A stretch of 64,000 bases of DNA from contig OZ038480.1 in the NCBI GenBank assembly GCA_964036315.1, positions 16,825,344-16,889,343 on the forward strand, in the 5' to 3' direction. Source of the DNA: Acanthosepion esculentum. Lineage: Eukaryota; Mollusca; Cephalopoda; Sepiida; Sepiidae. Made by a program: the position numbers and the translations under genes. This document shows positions 1 through 11,670 of this stretch, one piece after another. The number at the start of each line of letters is the position of its first letter. The first letter of the stretch is position 1. A model generated the notes under the pieces. That model did not search any database and was not told where the DNA came from. It worked only from the letters and a program-made list of their open reading frames with translations.

Positions 1-2576
1 GTTTGTGGTCTTTTGTGCAATTCTCGAGCCGGCCTCTAAAATCATGCCCGTCATAGTCATGCAGGTGGTCGTCGGAACATCATACGTCGAACTCGACGGG
101 AGAGTGCATCATATATTTACAAACAAAAAAATATTTAATATTTTCTTTTACAAAATAATGGTATCATTGTTTCCAAGATGCCTTTATTTTATGCAATAAT
201 TAGCAATGTTTTCATTTTCTCTTCTTTTCATATTTATATGGTTTTCTATTCATATTTATATGGTTTTCTTTTCATATTTATATGGTTTTCTTTTCATATT
301 TATATGGTTTTCTTTACAAATATAACAAACACACAAATAAGTACACAACAATCGAATCCTTATTATCGAATGAGCACGAATGTGGATCCCTCACTTTTAT
401 TATTAATTTGCAAATTGGACTGGAAGTTGTTATATTCTTCAGGTTAGAGCATTTTATTTTATAAAGTGTGTTCCAATAATTTGGACCGATTTTAAATATG
501 AATTAAGTTTAAGCGTCTAATGATATTCTCTTTTTCTTTCACATTTGGCGAACATTTGGGCGATATTATTTTTCACGCAAAATTGTCATGTCTTAAATAA
601 CATGATCCAATAAATAAATAAATAAATTTTCACCAATGACACTGGTTTATTTACTGCTGATTTTGATCCGTCTTAATGAAACACCCTTATATATAATCTG
701 CCTTTCGTATTGTCCTAAGAGAAATCCCGCCACGATGTACTGATTTTGCAAAATTAACGAATACGCACACCCAGAGAAGAGTAATCGTATCATTGTAATA
801 TAGATTATAAAAATTATCATGATTCTTTATGGATTAAACCGATTAATATCCTCATCTTTTTTGTTTTGATCTCCACGTTTCGAACAACGCATCTTTCAGG
901 CTTTCTCATCTTCCTTGGTGTTCGTTAACATTATCTCATGAATCATGCGGGTTACTCAAGTATATATACCCATATCTGCTATTAGATGTTAACGGAGACA
1001 GTATTTACAGAGGTATGCATAATATTGTCGGTCTTTTTTGTTCCCTTTGACGACCTATTTCGTTTACTATTTGGATATTTAAAAAAGAGCGTTCCAGAAA
1101 AGTAGCCAATCTAAAAAGATGCATTGAAAAAATGTAAAAAAAAAGAAAAAAAAAGAGACCAAAACGAAACAAATACGAAAATATTAACAAAATGGAAGAA
1201 AACAAACAAGAAAATTCGCAGCAAAGTTATGACGAAAACTTTAACGGTTGGTCGATTTTATGCGCATGCGTACTGGGTCTTCCAAGTCTGTTTCTTTCCT
1301 ATTTTCTCATAGATGTCATACTGTTATCGCCACGATTCTGTGATCCTAGCGAATCGACAATTTCGTTGCGAATACATTTATTCGGTCCGTTGACTCTATT
1401 CTTTTTTGAATTTTGCGACAATCAACTTAGCGTGTCGGTCTTTGCGAGCAAGAGGAAATGAAACTCCAGGCGTGGATATTTGTTGAAAATCTTCAGACGG
1501 TGGGTGTTAATTTATTGGAAATTCTTTGCCCTTGTCGCCGAATAACTCAACTGAATAACAATCGAAGAAACGGAAAGTGAGAAGTTAGTAAAAATTTATT
1601 AGAAGGCCACAGATCATTTGCTAGACTTGGAATCGACTGGAGTTGGGACGGAAACAGTACGAAACTGTGGCCATATTCTGAATGGTCAGCAAGCAGACGA
1701 TCATGCTTGATTGGTAGCCAATGAGAGATCTTGGGCATTGCACTCTCGACATAAATATCAAGGAAACGTGGCCAAGCAATAATTTCTTTTTTCCTATCTT
1801 GGATCTGCCTAGTTAAAAGAGAATGAAAACAAAAGACGTCAAATAGGAAATATGGAGGCTGAATGAGAAACAAGGGAACGGTTTTGGTTGTTTATTTCTT
1901 TCTTTGTTCTCCATATTTATTTAGGATACTTTATTTGTTCTGGGCATGCGCGTTGTTGACTTTTAATTGCGGGATGGGACTTAAGATATCCCTTTAAGTT
2001 TTTGGCGCGTTAGATTGGTTAAATATTTGTCAGTATGAGTAAAAGACATAAAAGAGAACCCATTAAGAAGAAAAGTATAGAACATTGCGAAGCTACAAAG
2101 AAACAAAAGAGTTTGGAGAAATAATAAAAGCATCAATAATCGAAGAACATTTTACCTAAATACGCCCAAGTAAAATATTCAAGAATTATATCAAAAAGAC
2201 AACGCGATGAAATTTTACTTGGTGCGTATAAATTTCTTGTCTTTCTGTAAGCATAAAGCATTATCAATACAAATGAAGGCGTCTACTTAAAGACTACTGA
2301 AACAGGATTCTGCATTAAATGATTTTGATATTCCAACATGCAAATCGCTTGGCACACAAATATTTACGTGGGTGAATTGGTAAATATGCAGTTTGATACG
2401 CAGTCATTTATTGAATTTTGATCTGGAAGTAGATTTTATTGCTTCGCTTGAGGTGAAATGATAAAAAAATGAACTTGATAAAGAAAGTGATTATGTTAAA
2501 AAATAAATATTTGTTGAATAAAATAAATGTTTTTTTTTAGTCATCAGGTTACGGCCTTACTGATGCATCTTTGTAT
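1..2576. other. AT-rich sequence with no recognisable gene
   Basis: I see no domain, RNA gene or transposon terminus that I can name here. The longest open frames (89 codons at 1192-1461 on plus, 108 codons at 1547-1873 on minus) have no motif I recognise and no repeat of themselves elsewhere in the window. They could be chance frames or fragments of unrecognised repeats. Confidence 0.5.
229..316. repeat. 22-bp minisatellite, 4 copies
   Basis: Four nearly identical 22-bp units (core CATATTTATATGGTTTTC) run head to tail. The units differ only in their last few bases. Confidence 0.85.
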
Positions 2577-2577
2577 G

Positions 2578-2640
<63 letters not shown>
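2577..2640. repeat. (TA)n microsatellite
   Basis: Uninterrupted TA dinucleotides directly abut the palindromic repeat that starts at 2651. This TA-plus-palindrome arrangement recurs through the window. Confidence 0.95.
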
Positions 2641-2644
<4 letters not shown>

Positions 2645-2650
2645 AAATGG

Positions 2651-2786
2651 CTCAAACACTAATCACGATCAAGTTCATCAGACCTACAAATTCAAAAAGA
2701 ATTTTTGAAGTTTTAGGTCTGATGAATTGGATCGTGATTACGATTGCTGTGTAATAAATTATAACCATGGAATATTAGTGTTTGAG
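2651..2786. repeat. Palindromic repeat, family P1, beside (TA)n
   Basis: The left end (CTCAAACACTAAT) is inverted at the right end (ATTAGTGTTTGAG), and inner segments such as ATCACGATC also pair. The right arm contains CTGATGA followed by a self-complementary stem and GTAAT. A fuller copy is at 41901-42070, and right-arm-only copies are at 46580-46655 and 50920-51000. No coding potential is seen. It may be a fold-back element or a PLE/hammerhead-derived relic. Confidence 0.7.
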
Positions 2787-2846
2787 CCTTTTATATTATA
2801 TTCTTACTCTGTCGTGGACAATGAGTTCTATCTGGATTCTATCCTC

Positions 2847-2892
<46 letters not shown>

Positions 2893-2935
2893 TTATTTAT
2901 TTGAATATTACAACGTAAATATGTTATAAAATCAC

Positions 2936-2999
2936 GACAAAAATAGCCATTTTGTTTCAACACTTCTGGTGTCTTATCAAGTGATCATGTATAATATAG
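2936..2999 (-). repeat. Hairpin repeat, family P2 (minus copy)
   Basis: It contains CAACACTTCTGGTGTC, a short hairpin, followed by TTATCAAGTGATCATG. The plus-orientation copy is at 48155-48240, again next to (TA)n. Read on the minus strand the order is TGATAAG, stem, GTTGAAAC, which resembles a degenerate hammerhead-type arrangement. Confidence 0.6.
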
Positions 3000-3399
3000 A
3001 ATAAATGGATTTAAAAGTTTCAAATTAATTAACGATCCTTAGCTAGGAGTAAACGCTGTTACATAAGCTAGAATGACCAATCAAAATACAAGTATAGGGT
3101 AATTCGAAACATTTGACAACTAAGCAAGGTTATCATAGATATTAAAAGATTTATAAAATTTGAAATTAAAATTAAAAGTAAAAAATTAAAAATGACCTAT
3201 TTAGAAATCTAAATCAAATCTCTATTAAGTTTTAAATTGTAGAATTACCGAGGAGAAAAAATATAAAAATATAAAAATAAAAATAAAAGATATATATGCT
3301 ATTTAATTTATATTTTCATTGAAATTATGTTAAAAGGGATGTTCAGAAGCCCAGACAGAAATGTATACACTTTTAGTTTCATTTCAACATGTTAGTCGC

Positions 3400-5260
3400 C
3401 TCTCACGCGAAATCATTCGAACATACGCAGGTTATAATACATAAGCGCTCAGACGTATTTAGATATATACGCACACATAAAAAATATCTACACCACATAC
3501 AACCACTCGTACGCAAATGCACTTTCCTTACACATAGACATCAATACACACAGGCACATACAGCCACATTCACTATGACCTAGACGGTTAGATATCATAG
3601 CTAAAAGTGAATATATTCGTGGCTTAATATGTTATTAAACGAATTTTAACTTGAAATATAACTAATCTGGTCAAATATATATAGATAAAATTTAAACATA
3701 TAAATATATATAAATATATATATATATACATTTTTAAATCATATAGTTTTCGACACATTACAGACAAAAGTAAATAACCACCTCCATATATAATTGTACA
3801 TTCACACATACGCATACAAATCAACACATGCATCTGCATATCCATATATACGCATAATAGGTACGCATATACAGACATACGCACATAGACATACATATAG
3901 ATAAGCACATATAAATATATCGACCCATACGTCAACGCAGAAAAGTAAATAAAGCAAGTAAAGAAATATATACATAAAGATGCAACTATATACAAATACA
4001 TACATACACATACATATCTAGATGTACATACATACGCACGCATACATATATGCATATAAACTAAATATATACACAGACATTTACAAATACATGTATATAC
4101 ATGAAAAATCAAACAAACGTAAATTAAAACGATATAAATATAAAAATGTATATACACATCAGCTTGTACATATATATACACACATACATACGCAACTACA
4201 CATATATATATATATACACACATACATACATATATATATACACATATATCTACACACATACATACACATATACATACACATACATACACATACATATATA
4301 CATACACACATACATATATACATATACACATAAATACATATATATATATATACGTACATACATACATATATATATATATACATACACACATACATATACA
4401 AACACATATACATATATACATAAACATGTAGACACATACACACAAAAGGGAAAGGAATAAGTATACAGAGACCAACTTATATTCTAATAATATTCCAACA
4501 ATATTATGATAAAATATATTAAAAGTTTATCATAATTTAAGAAAAGAACAACGGTCTATAAGCAATTAAAGATTCCTTATCAACAAAAGTAGATTTTAGT
4601 TTGTATCCATGATACACTCCAAGACACTAAAGCATACATACAAATACACATACAACGACACACAAACATACATCCATATATACATAAATATATAATCATA
4701 TATAAATACCCATATCAACACATCCAGATATACAGTACACCAACAGTCGAGCGCAAACATATAAATACCTACACACATATATATATATATATATATGTAC
4801 ACCCATATACATACATATATACATACATATATACACATTTAAACATACACACATATACATATATGTGCATATATAAACATATACATACACATATATACAT
4901 ACATATTACATATACACACACATATGCACACTCATACATACATATACATACATATGCATATGTATACACATATTTACACACACACAAGTACACATATATA
5001 TCTCTATATACCCAAACACATTTAGTGGTAGACACTTACCAGAATTTACACCCCTACTCGTACACATAAACAGGTTAACATATGATAGATGCCAATATAC
5101 ACAACCATATACCTTCATATAAAAAAAATAAATATATAAAAAAAACCCTTATATATATATACCCCTATATACATATGTACACATCCAATAGTAGAAACAA
5201 CCCTACATAACATACAAATATATACATACAAATACAGACACGTATAATACTTTGTAAGTA
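3400..5260. repeat. Long CATA/TACA/CACA low-complexity block
   Basis: Almost the whole interval is a degenerate mixture of CATA, TACA, TATA and CACA words. It produces long spurious open frames rich in Tyr, Ile, His and Cys. No unit repeats exactly, so this is cryptic simple sequence rather than a clean satellite. No gene is supported. Confidence 0.85.
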
Positions 5261-5457
5261 CACAGTACACATTCATATCGATCTGGCGACCATCATGCTA
5301 AAAAGGTAATAGTCTATTAAGTTTAACTTATCGTTATCATTGAAAGTATATGATCTCTATACTAAGTTAAATTTAAAACGATGTTTACAGTTAACTGTTA
5401 GTTCATATCTTTGATATATATATATATATATATATATATATTGACCACTATTATCAA

Positions 5458-5458
<1 letters not shown>

Positions 5459-5556
<98 letters not shown>

Positions 5557-5560
5557 GTGT
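5459..5560. repeat. Compound microsatellite (TATC)n-(TA)n-(TG)n
   Basis: About ten TATC units run into TA units and then TG units. The sequence after it (about 5566-5640, CGACCCGACCAA...TTTGATCAGATTTTG) recurs after the (TATC)n at 46815-46905. The microsatellite is therefore probably attached to a dispersed repeat. Confidence 0.85.
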
Positions 5561-6102
5561 ATAAGCAAGAACTGAAAAGTTACCGACCCGACCAAAACAG
5601 GACTCCCTCAAAATTCTGATGTTTGGTATTTTGATCAGATTTTGGGAATTAGTTTTTCGAATATCTCCTTTCTTAAAAGAAATGTTCTCTTCTCGAGCCA
5701 ACATAATTATATATGGCCATAAAATTCTTAAAAATAAAAGAAGACGTTTAAATAACGATCTTTATACAAATAAAAAAATAAATAAACAATATAGAATAAA
5801 ATAAAAATACAAAAATAAATAAACAATAAAAAATAACTAAATAAATAATAATTACATAAAATCAACAATAAAAATAATATAAATTCACTACCGTCACTTA
5901 GCGTCCGCCATAGTTTACCTTTCCCTTCATGCAATAACATTTTAGAATATTTCAGAACGTTCTCTAATTCAAAGTTTAAACGCTTAACGTTATTTTTCTC
6001 CACGTTACTCCTGTATATAAATACAGGTTCCTTTCTTTGCTTGCCTTGAAAAGTTCCTCAGGGATCGAAAAGCGTTAGCATAAAAAGTTTTCTCATTCAT
6101 GT

Positions 6103-6162
<60 letters not shown>

Positions 6163-6260
6163 AGAAAAAACATCTTTCGGTCTACACATATTTCGTCTTT
6201 GCGTTTGCCTGTGTATAGGAAAAATTACACCCTGAAGATGACAATTTGAAATTGTTGAAA
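6103..6260. repeat. (TA)n followed by a CTGAAGA hairpin module
   Basis: A TA tract (6103-6155) is followed by sequence containing CTGAAGATGACAATTTG and AAATTGTTGAAAG at about 6233-6263. Here CAATTT pairs with AAATTG. The arrangement matches the other CTGANGA, stem, GAAA modules in the window, but the core is degenerate. Confidence 0.55.
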
Positions 6261-6535
6261 GTACTCGGCATGTGTCTTCCATCTCACAACTCGAATATAA
6301 GGATATTATTATACAAGAAACTGATAGTAAGTTAATGTCCCATTAAGTATTGTTAGTGAAATGATTTCGCAATTAATCACATTAACATTACTATTTAATT
6401 CAAAATTATTAATTCGAACAAGTACAGCTCCTAATTAAAGAAAATGAATTATTAAGAGATAGGAAAATGTCGTTAGAAACAAAGCATTGCATCTTGAAAT
6501 GCTATGTAATATGTAATCTTCTGCATATTTTTCTG

Positions 6536-6987
6536 TGTTTTCGAAGGATGCTGTTTCTTTCATGGACTGCTCTTCTTCAATTGGTTCATTTTGCAGCTTC
6601 CGTCTCCCAAGTGACCGGATTGATTTCTGTCCTCAGCAATGTGTATTTGAGCTGATCCTTGAATCGTCGACGCGGGCCTCTACATGGTTTCTTGCCTGCT
6701 TTTGGATCGGAAGAGACGTCCGCAACCATTGCATGATACGGTAGGAGGATTCAGGGTATGGAGAGCTCTGGCTTTTCGTTGGTCTCTTTTCCTCTCTTTC
6801 ATTTGCCTTCCGGTGTTTTCGAAAGATGCTGTTTCTTTCATAGACTGCTCTTCTCCAATTGGCTCATTTTGCAGCTTCCGTCTCCCAAGTGACCGGATCG
6901 ATTTCTGTCCTCAGCAATGTGTTTTTGAGCTGATCCTTGAATCGTCCGCGCGGGCCTCTACATGGTTTCTTGCTTGCTTTTGGATCG
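6536..6987 (-). pseudogene. LINE reverse-transcriptase tail, tandem copies 1 and 2a
   Basis: A 277-bp unit starts at 6536 and again at 6813, and a third copy lies at 8878-9035. On the minus strand the unit encodes a stretch with the pattern CxxCGRLFRS. This resembles the Cys-rich zinc-finger-like C-terminus of RTE-type LINE ORF2 proteins, such as the one at 40370-40795. Stops interrupt the frame. Copy 2 is split at 6987 by the LTR element and resumes at 8774. Tandem tails of this kind could come from unequal crossing over. LINE assignment is moderate; the tandem structure is seen directly. Confidence 0.65.
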
Positions 6988-7048
6988 TGTTATGGGAATT
7001 TACCTATAATGTTAATGGACTCTTCCTGACTCTATAAATACTGCGCCT

Positions 7049-7121
<73 letters not shown>

Positions 7122-7326
7122 GGAAGAGGAATGAGTTGAGACCTAACGAGTCAAGACATATTAGTTAACTCTAAACCAGACTGACAGTTAATACTAACCC
7201 TTCAACTTATTGTATTATATTTCTGTTGTAATATATCTTTGTTATTTACTACTCTTGTGTTCGTGTTGTTCTTTCTTGGTTCTACCTTGGACCATAACCG
7301 TAGTGCGAGGATATTGGACCATAACA
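6988..7326 (+). repeat. 5' LTR of the gypsy-like element
   Basis: It starts TGTTATGG and ends CCATAACA, a perfect 8-bp inverted end pair. It carries an expanded (GA)n tract at about 7052-7113 that is nearly absent from the 3' LTR. Apart from this tract the two LTRs are very similar, which points to fairly recent insertion followed by microsatellite growth in one LTR. Confidence 0.88.
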
Positions 7327-7747
7327 GTGGCGACGAGGACCGAAGAAACAAACTCTACGCGGAGAAATCCTAAAAAAGTATACTGAGGAAACTCAAGAAA
7401 CAAGTTCTACGTGGAGAATCTACAAAAAATCTTCTACTATCGGTCGTCTGTAACAGAGGCGACGTTGGTAGTGAGAAAAAAAACAAGTTATACGCGAACA
7501 AAGAAAAAGAGAAAATTTTCTTTTTGGACACCAACTTTACAGTAGTAACAAAGAACTGAAGTATAAACTAAAAAAATACTTTATTATTTATTTTATTTAT
7601 ACATATTGGAACTTATGAAAATACAATTTGAGCAGCAACAGAAAAACGAACAGAAGCATCTTGAACTATAAGAATTATTGCTACGGGTAATAACAAATAA
7701 AGGGCAAAAATTCCGAGAATGAAACAGTTCTCTCGCAAAATGCTATA

Positions 7748-8435
7748 TGGAGCTCTATCGAAGACTTCACGTATGCACTAGACGAAGACAAAACCTTCGC
7801 AGCTTACTTCAGAAGGTACGAAGATTTATATGAATTGGTCAGACGCGAGAAAAGTACGTCTACTACTGAGAAAATTAGGGTCATGCGAATACACTAAATT
7901 CGTAGACTACATCCTACCGAGGAAAACAAATGAGTTAACCTTCAAGGAAGCCATAAAACTGTTAACAGAACTTTTTAGCCCAAATACCTCATTATTCCAC
8001 AAAAGATGGAAATGTCTGAATCTAACAAAAAAGGACAGCGAAGATTATATAACATTCGCTTCCATTGTAAACAAACATTGTGATGTCTTTAAGTTATCTG
8101 AACTATTCCCGGACAACGTTAAATGTTTAATATTCGTTCAAGGCCTGGTTTCGACAAAAGACGCGGAGATCAGGCTCAGAATTCTTACAAAACTGGAGAG
8201 TGAACCAGAATTGACGCTACAAAAATTGTCTGAAGACTGTCAGAGATGTATAAACGTAAAGAAGGACTCGAAAGATATAGAAGAGTCTGGCATCGCTCAC
8301 ATACGTAAAGTACAACGACAAACACGTTTTTGTCCCTCTTCAAAAACAAACCAAACCAATTTTCCCTCCTTAAAAACAGGTAAAACAAATTTTTCTACTT
8401 CAAAAAGTCAATATCAGAAAAAAATATTTTGGTAA
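7748..8435 (+). pseudogene. Ty3/gypsy-type Gag fragment
   Basis: An open frame from 7830 encodes 201 residues. Its features are typical of gypsy Gag capsid regions: an early RKVRLLLRKLG, then LPRKTNELTF, a central SLFHKRWKCLNL, and AEIRLRILTKLE followed by LTLQKLSEDCQR. Upstream, from about 7748, another frame carries the expected preceding block (FAAYFRRYEDLY), so a frameshift lies near 7828. No CCHC zinc knuckle is visible after the capsid-like part, where the frame runs into a Ser/Thr/Lys-rich tail and stops. It would bind and package element RNA if functional; frameshift and truncation make that unlikely. Confidence 0.82.
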
Positions 8436-8497
8436 TAAATTCAAAGAGAAAAAAAATACTAAAGACACCTGCGACGCAAAAGCTTTGGAAGTGGGGA

Positions 8498-8768
8498 GTT
8501 ATGGTAACTTACCTATAACGATAATGGACTCTTCCTGACTCTATAAATACTGCGCCTCTCAAAGAGAGAGGAAAGAGGAATGAGTTGAGACCTAACGAGT
8601 CAAGACATATTAGTTCACTCTAAACCAGACTGACAGTTAATACTAACCCTTCAACTTATTCTATTATATTTCTGTTGTAATATATCTTTGTTATTTACTA
8701 CTCTTGTGTTGTTCTTCTTGGTTCTACCTTGGACCTTAACCGTGGTGCGAGGATATTGGAACATAAAA
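8498..8768 (+). repeat. 3' LTR of the gypsy-like element
   Basis: It matches the 5' LTR almost throughout but has only a short GA run. Its first bases are shortened (GTTATGG rather than TGTTATGG) and its end reads ACATAAAA. It is followed at once by the GATCG target duplication. Confidence 0.85.
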
Positions 8769-8773
8769 GATCG

Positions 8774-9035
8774 AAAGAGACGTCCGCAGCCACTGCATGA
8801 TATGGTAGGAAGATTCAAGGGATGTGGAGCTCTGGCTTTTTTTGCTCTCTTTTCCTCTCTTTCATTTGTCTTCTGGTGTTTTCGAAGGATGCTGTTTCTT
8901 TCATGGACTGCTTTTCTCCGATTCGTTCTTTCTACAGCTTCCGTCTCCCAATTGACCGGATCGATTTCTGTCCTCAGCAAGGTATTTTTGAGTTGATCCT
9001 TGAATCATCGATGCGGGCCTCTACATGGTTTCTTG
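8774..9035 (-). pseudogene. LINE tail, tandem copies 2b and 3
   Basis: This continues the 277-bp tandem unit interrupted by the LTR element: the rest of copy 2 is 8774-8877 and copy 3 begins at 8878. The minus-strand reading includes the CxxCGRLFRS motif and a Lys/Arg-rich stretch. Copy 3 diverges after about 9037. Confidence 0.65.
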
Positions 9036-9451
9036 CCAGATGCGAGCTCCGAGAAGAGGATTTGTTTGCGTAGGTGAATGTCTGAACATGAAGAAAATAG
9101 GAAGTACAAGATAACTTATACGTACAACCAAAAAGAAATTAATATTTAATTAATATTTCTAGTACACGTAATAGGCAAAAGGACACTTCTTATTTGAAAT
9201 AGACGCCTCATTTTTATTTATTTTTTAACCACGTGTTTATCAGTCTGTGCCTTCGAGAAATCTAAGTAAAGAAAATAGAATAAAAAGTATCTTGCTTACT
9301 TTGTGTAAAGATGGCCGGATTAAACAATAGTTTTCTTACAAAGGGTGGGGAATGGACATTTTTTTCTTCTTATATCTCTTCAATGCGAAAGCCGATAGAC
9401 GTAATATAAACTGTTTAATAAATAAATAAAAATGGGGCCTCTATTTCAAAT
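9036..9451. other. AT-rich sequence, nothing recognised
   Basis: No open frame, terminal repeat or RNA gene that I can identify. Confidence 0.5.
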
Positions 9452-9853
9452 TGTTGTATAGTTCCCTGATGGTGTTGTCTTGAGCGACCGTATCGATTTG
9501 ATAATAATGTCGCATTCTTATTTCACGGCTGGTGCTCGCTAGTTGTTTTGATCCAATGATAAAAGAGAATTCAACACACGTATTTTTAAACTTAAATATT
9601 TTATTAACGTTCATGTCGAGATTTTCTGTCTAACCAGCGGAGTCGCTACTTTACTGAGGATCCGTTTCAGACCCGAAAGAAAACACGTCTAAATTATTTG
9701 ACGGTTAAGAAACAACACATTGAAAACGCTTTCTCTATATCTATCATTCCAACGCTGGTTCAGCCAATCAAAATAGACTTCCTTATTTTGTCTTCCATCT
9801 GACCTCTAAAGTCAGCCTCAGGCATTCCGAGTAGAGATACACTACCTCTAACA
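9452..9853 (-). repeat. Possible solo LTR
   Basis: The segment starts TGTTGTATAG and ends CTCTAACA, so on either strand it has TGTT...AACA ends. On the minus strand there is an ATTGG box in its first third and an AATAAA-like signal near the other end, as in LTRs. I find no clear target duplication and no second copy in the window. It could instead be another kind of repeat. Confidence 0.35.
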
Positions 9854-10060
9854 AATAATAGTCTAGTAAACTATTATTTGGCAAAATAAGAAGTATCAAC
9901 TGTGATAACGTTTGAAATAATGCAAATTTTGTATTAAAAGTAAATCCATTAATTTTCTAGCAATATCCATCTCTATCGCTTTCTATCTCTCTCTCTCTGT
10001 CTATATATATATGTATATGTATATATATACATATACATATATATTTGGACATATATATTT

Positions 10061-10115
<55 letters not shown>

Positions 10116-10639
10116 ACGGGTAATAAATAATAAAATTCAATAATCAAAGCAAACTATTACATCCAAGGAATGAATATTAGTTTCAAAATGTCGTCACTGG
10201 AGTAGCTTAAAACTTCTATAATATTTGTGATCTTACTTTATTTCTTTATTATCTAACCCTTCTAATATCATACATAATACTTATGTTATTTCTATAATTT
10301 GCCTTCTCCGTATCAATCCTATCTTATAACCTTCCACTACTTTTTGAACTCTCTTTGATTTTTTCATTAACCTTTTAAATTTAAAAAAAAAAAAAATTTA
10401 TATCTATTTTGAGTATTGTTGGTGTTATTAATATTTTAACTTATTTTTAAATTTTAAATGGTTGATATAATTTTTTGAATTACTTTTTCTTTTTTTTTTA
10501 ATATAAACTATCTAAAAACTATTTGTTGTTAATCTTAATATATTTTATTTATAAGCATATTTTGGTAATTTTGAATGTTAAATTTTGTTTTCGTTATTAT
10601 ATAATTAATAATTTTCCTATTAAAAAAAACCTTTTCTGT
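9854..10639. other. AT-rich sequence with (TA)n, no gene
   Basis: It contains a TA/TATATG tract (10003-10110) and then T-rich sequence. At 10111-10129 GTAGTACGGGTAATAAAT resembles the hairpin arm around 50540-50660. Nothing coding is seen. Confidence 0.5.
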
Positions 10640-10845
10640 CGTCGTCCTGGGTATGACGATAAACTACATCCGCGTCCTGGGTAAGACGATAAACTACGTC
10701 CAACAGCTAGGCCTCTGATCAAGAGGGTTTGAGGAGCGTGGAACCACCACGTAATTGCTGGTGTTCCCAGGTCTACCCTGACTCGGGGTGGTAGCACCTG
10801 TTAGGGTCCCAGCTATGGGCAAATAGTTAACACCCAAACTTGTGT
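10640..10845. repeat. Dispersed repeat D1
   Basis: It contains two direct copies of GACGATAAACTAC and then a segment ending in TCCCAGCTATGGGC. The whole is found in reverse orientation at about 43140-43305, with a short piece (GACGTAGTTTATCGTCATA) again at about 43754-43773. The family is moderately GC-rich compared with its surroundings. I cannot assign it to a known class. Confidence 0.65.
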
Positions 10846-11409
10846 CAAAATAGGTTTTAATACCAGAAATACTTTGTAATAAAATAATTATTACCACCAA
10901 TAATTTTTGAAGGAAAAATTATTATCAGCAATACTTTAAAAAAATACCAGCAATACAAAAAGTTATACATTCTTTGAAAACAATATGACCAGCTATAGGA
11001 AAAATATTCCCAGAAATAGATTTTTGAAGAGAATCATATTACCAGCAATAAAAATTTTGTTGGCATTAAATAACCCATTGAGGTTGATATGCCGTAAAAC
11101 AAAAACCAAACCAAACCTTTTCTTTCGTCTGCCCTTAGTATAACTTTTTTTTTCTTATAACCACAACTTGGGGTGTTAAAGTTTATATCTAGGTTAAATT
11201 TGTGCAACGAATCTTTCATTTAAGCCAGACATCTGCCCTCCCCTTACCACCACTCGGACGGTTTTTATGTCAGCTATGTTATGGGTTGGGTATGTATCAA
11301 TTCTTTCAGATGTTATTTTCAAATATTAAATTTTAAATTTCGATTTCCGATACAGTCCACCATTTGAGTTGAACAAAGCCAACGTATTGACGTTGTTTGA
11401 AATAGTCTA
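10846..11409. other. AT-rich sequence, nothing recognised
   Basis: It has several loosely similar ACCAGCAATA words (10860-11060) but no clear unit. No gene is supported. Confidence 0.5.
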
Positions 11410-11443
11410 TACTCAAGAAGTAATTTTGAATTTCCCTGTTATG

Positions 11444-11509
<66 letters not shown>

Positions 11510-11599
11510 CATAACAGAGAAATCAAAATTACTTCATGAGTATTGGCGTTGTTTGAAATAGTCTATACTCATGAGGTAATTTTGAATTTACCTGTTATG

Positions 11600-11600
<1 letters not shown>
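11410..11600. repeat. Palindrome with a (TA)n loop plus duplicated arm
   Basis: The left arm (about 11410-11447, ending CTGTTATGTAAT) and the right arm (about 11506-11543, starting ATTACATAACAG) are inverted around about 60 bp of TA repeats. The left arm is then repeated directly at 11549-11601. A related arm pair occurs at 50228-50462. Confidence 0.8.

Positions 11601-11666
<66 letters not shown>

Positions 11667-11670
<4 letters not shown>

Larger units (their letters stand above)
6988..8768 (+). mobile_element. Gag-only Ty3/gypsy-like LTR retrotransposon
   Basis: Two LTRs (6988-7326 and about 8498-8768) flank about 1.17 kb of internal sequence. A 5-bp target duplication, GATCG, lies at 6983-6987 and 8769-8773. 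The 5' LTR begins TGTTATGG and ends CCATAACA. The next bases, GTGGCGACGAGGACC, look like a gypsy-type primer binding site. A purine-rich GTGGGGAG precedes the 3' LTR. Only a gag fragment lies inside; protease, reverse transcriptase, RNase H and integrase are absent, so movement would need enzymes supplied from elsewhere. The element landed inside a tandem LINE-tail repeat. Confidence 0.88.

Noticed and set aside
1192..1461. 89-codon frame as a small host gene
   Set aside because: No motif, no initiation context, no second copy or recognisable exon structure; cannot be supported.
3624..4475. 283-codon minus-strand frame
   Set aside because: Translation of CATA/TACA low-complexity DNA (Tyr/Ile/Cys/Val-rich); no domain.
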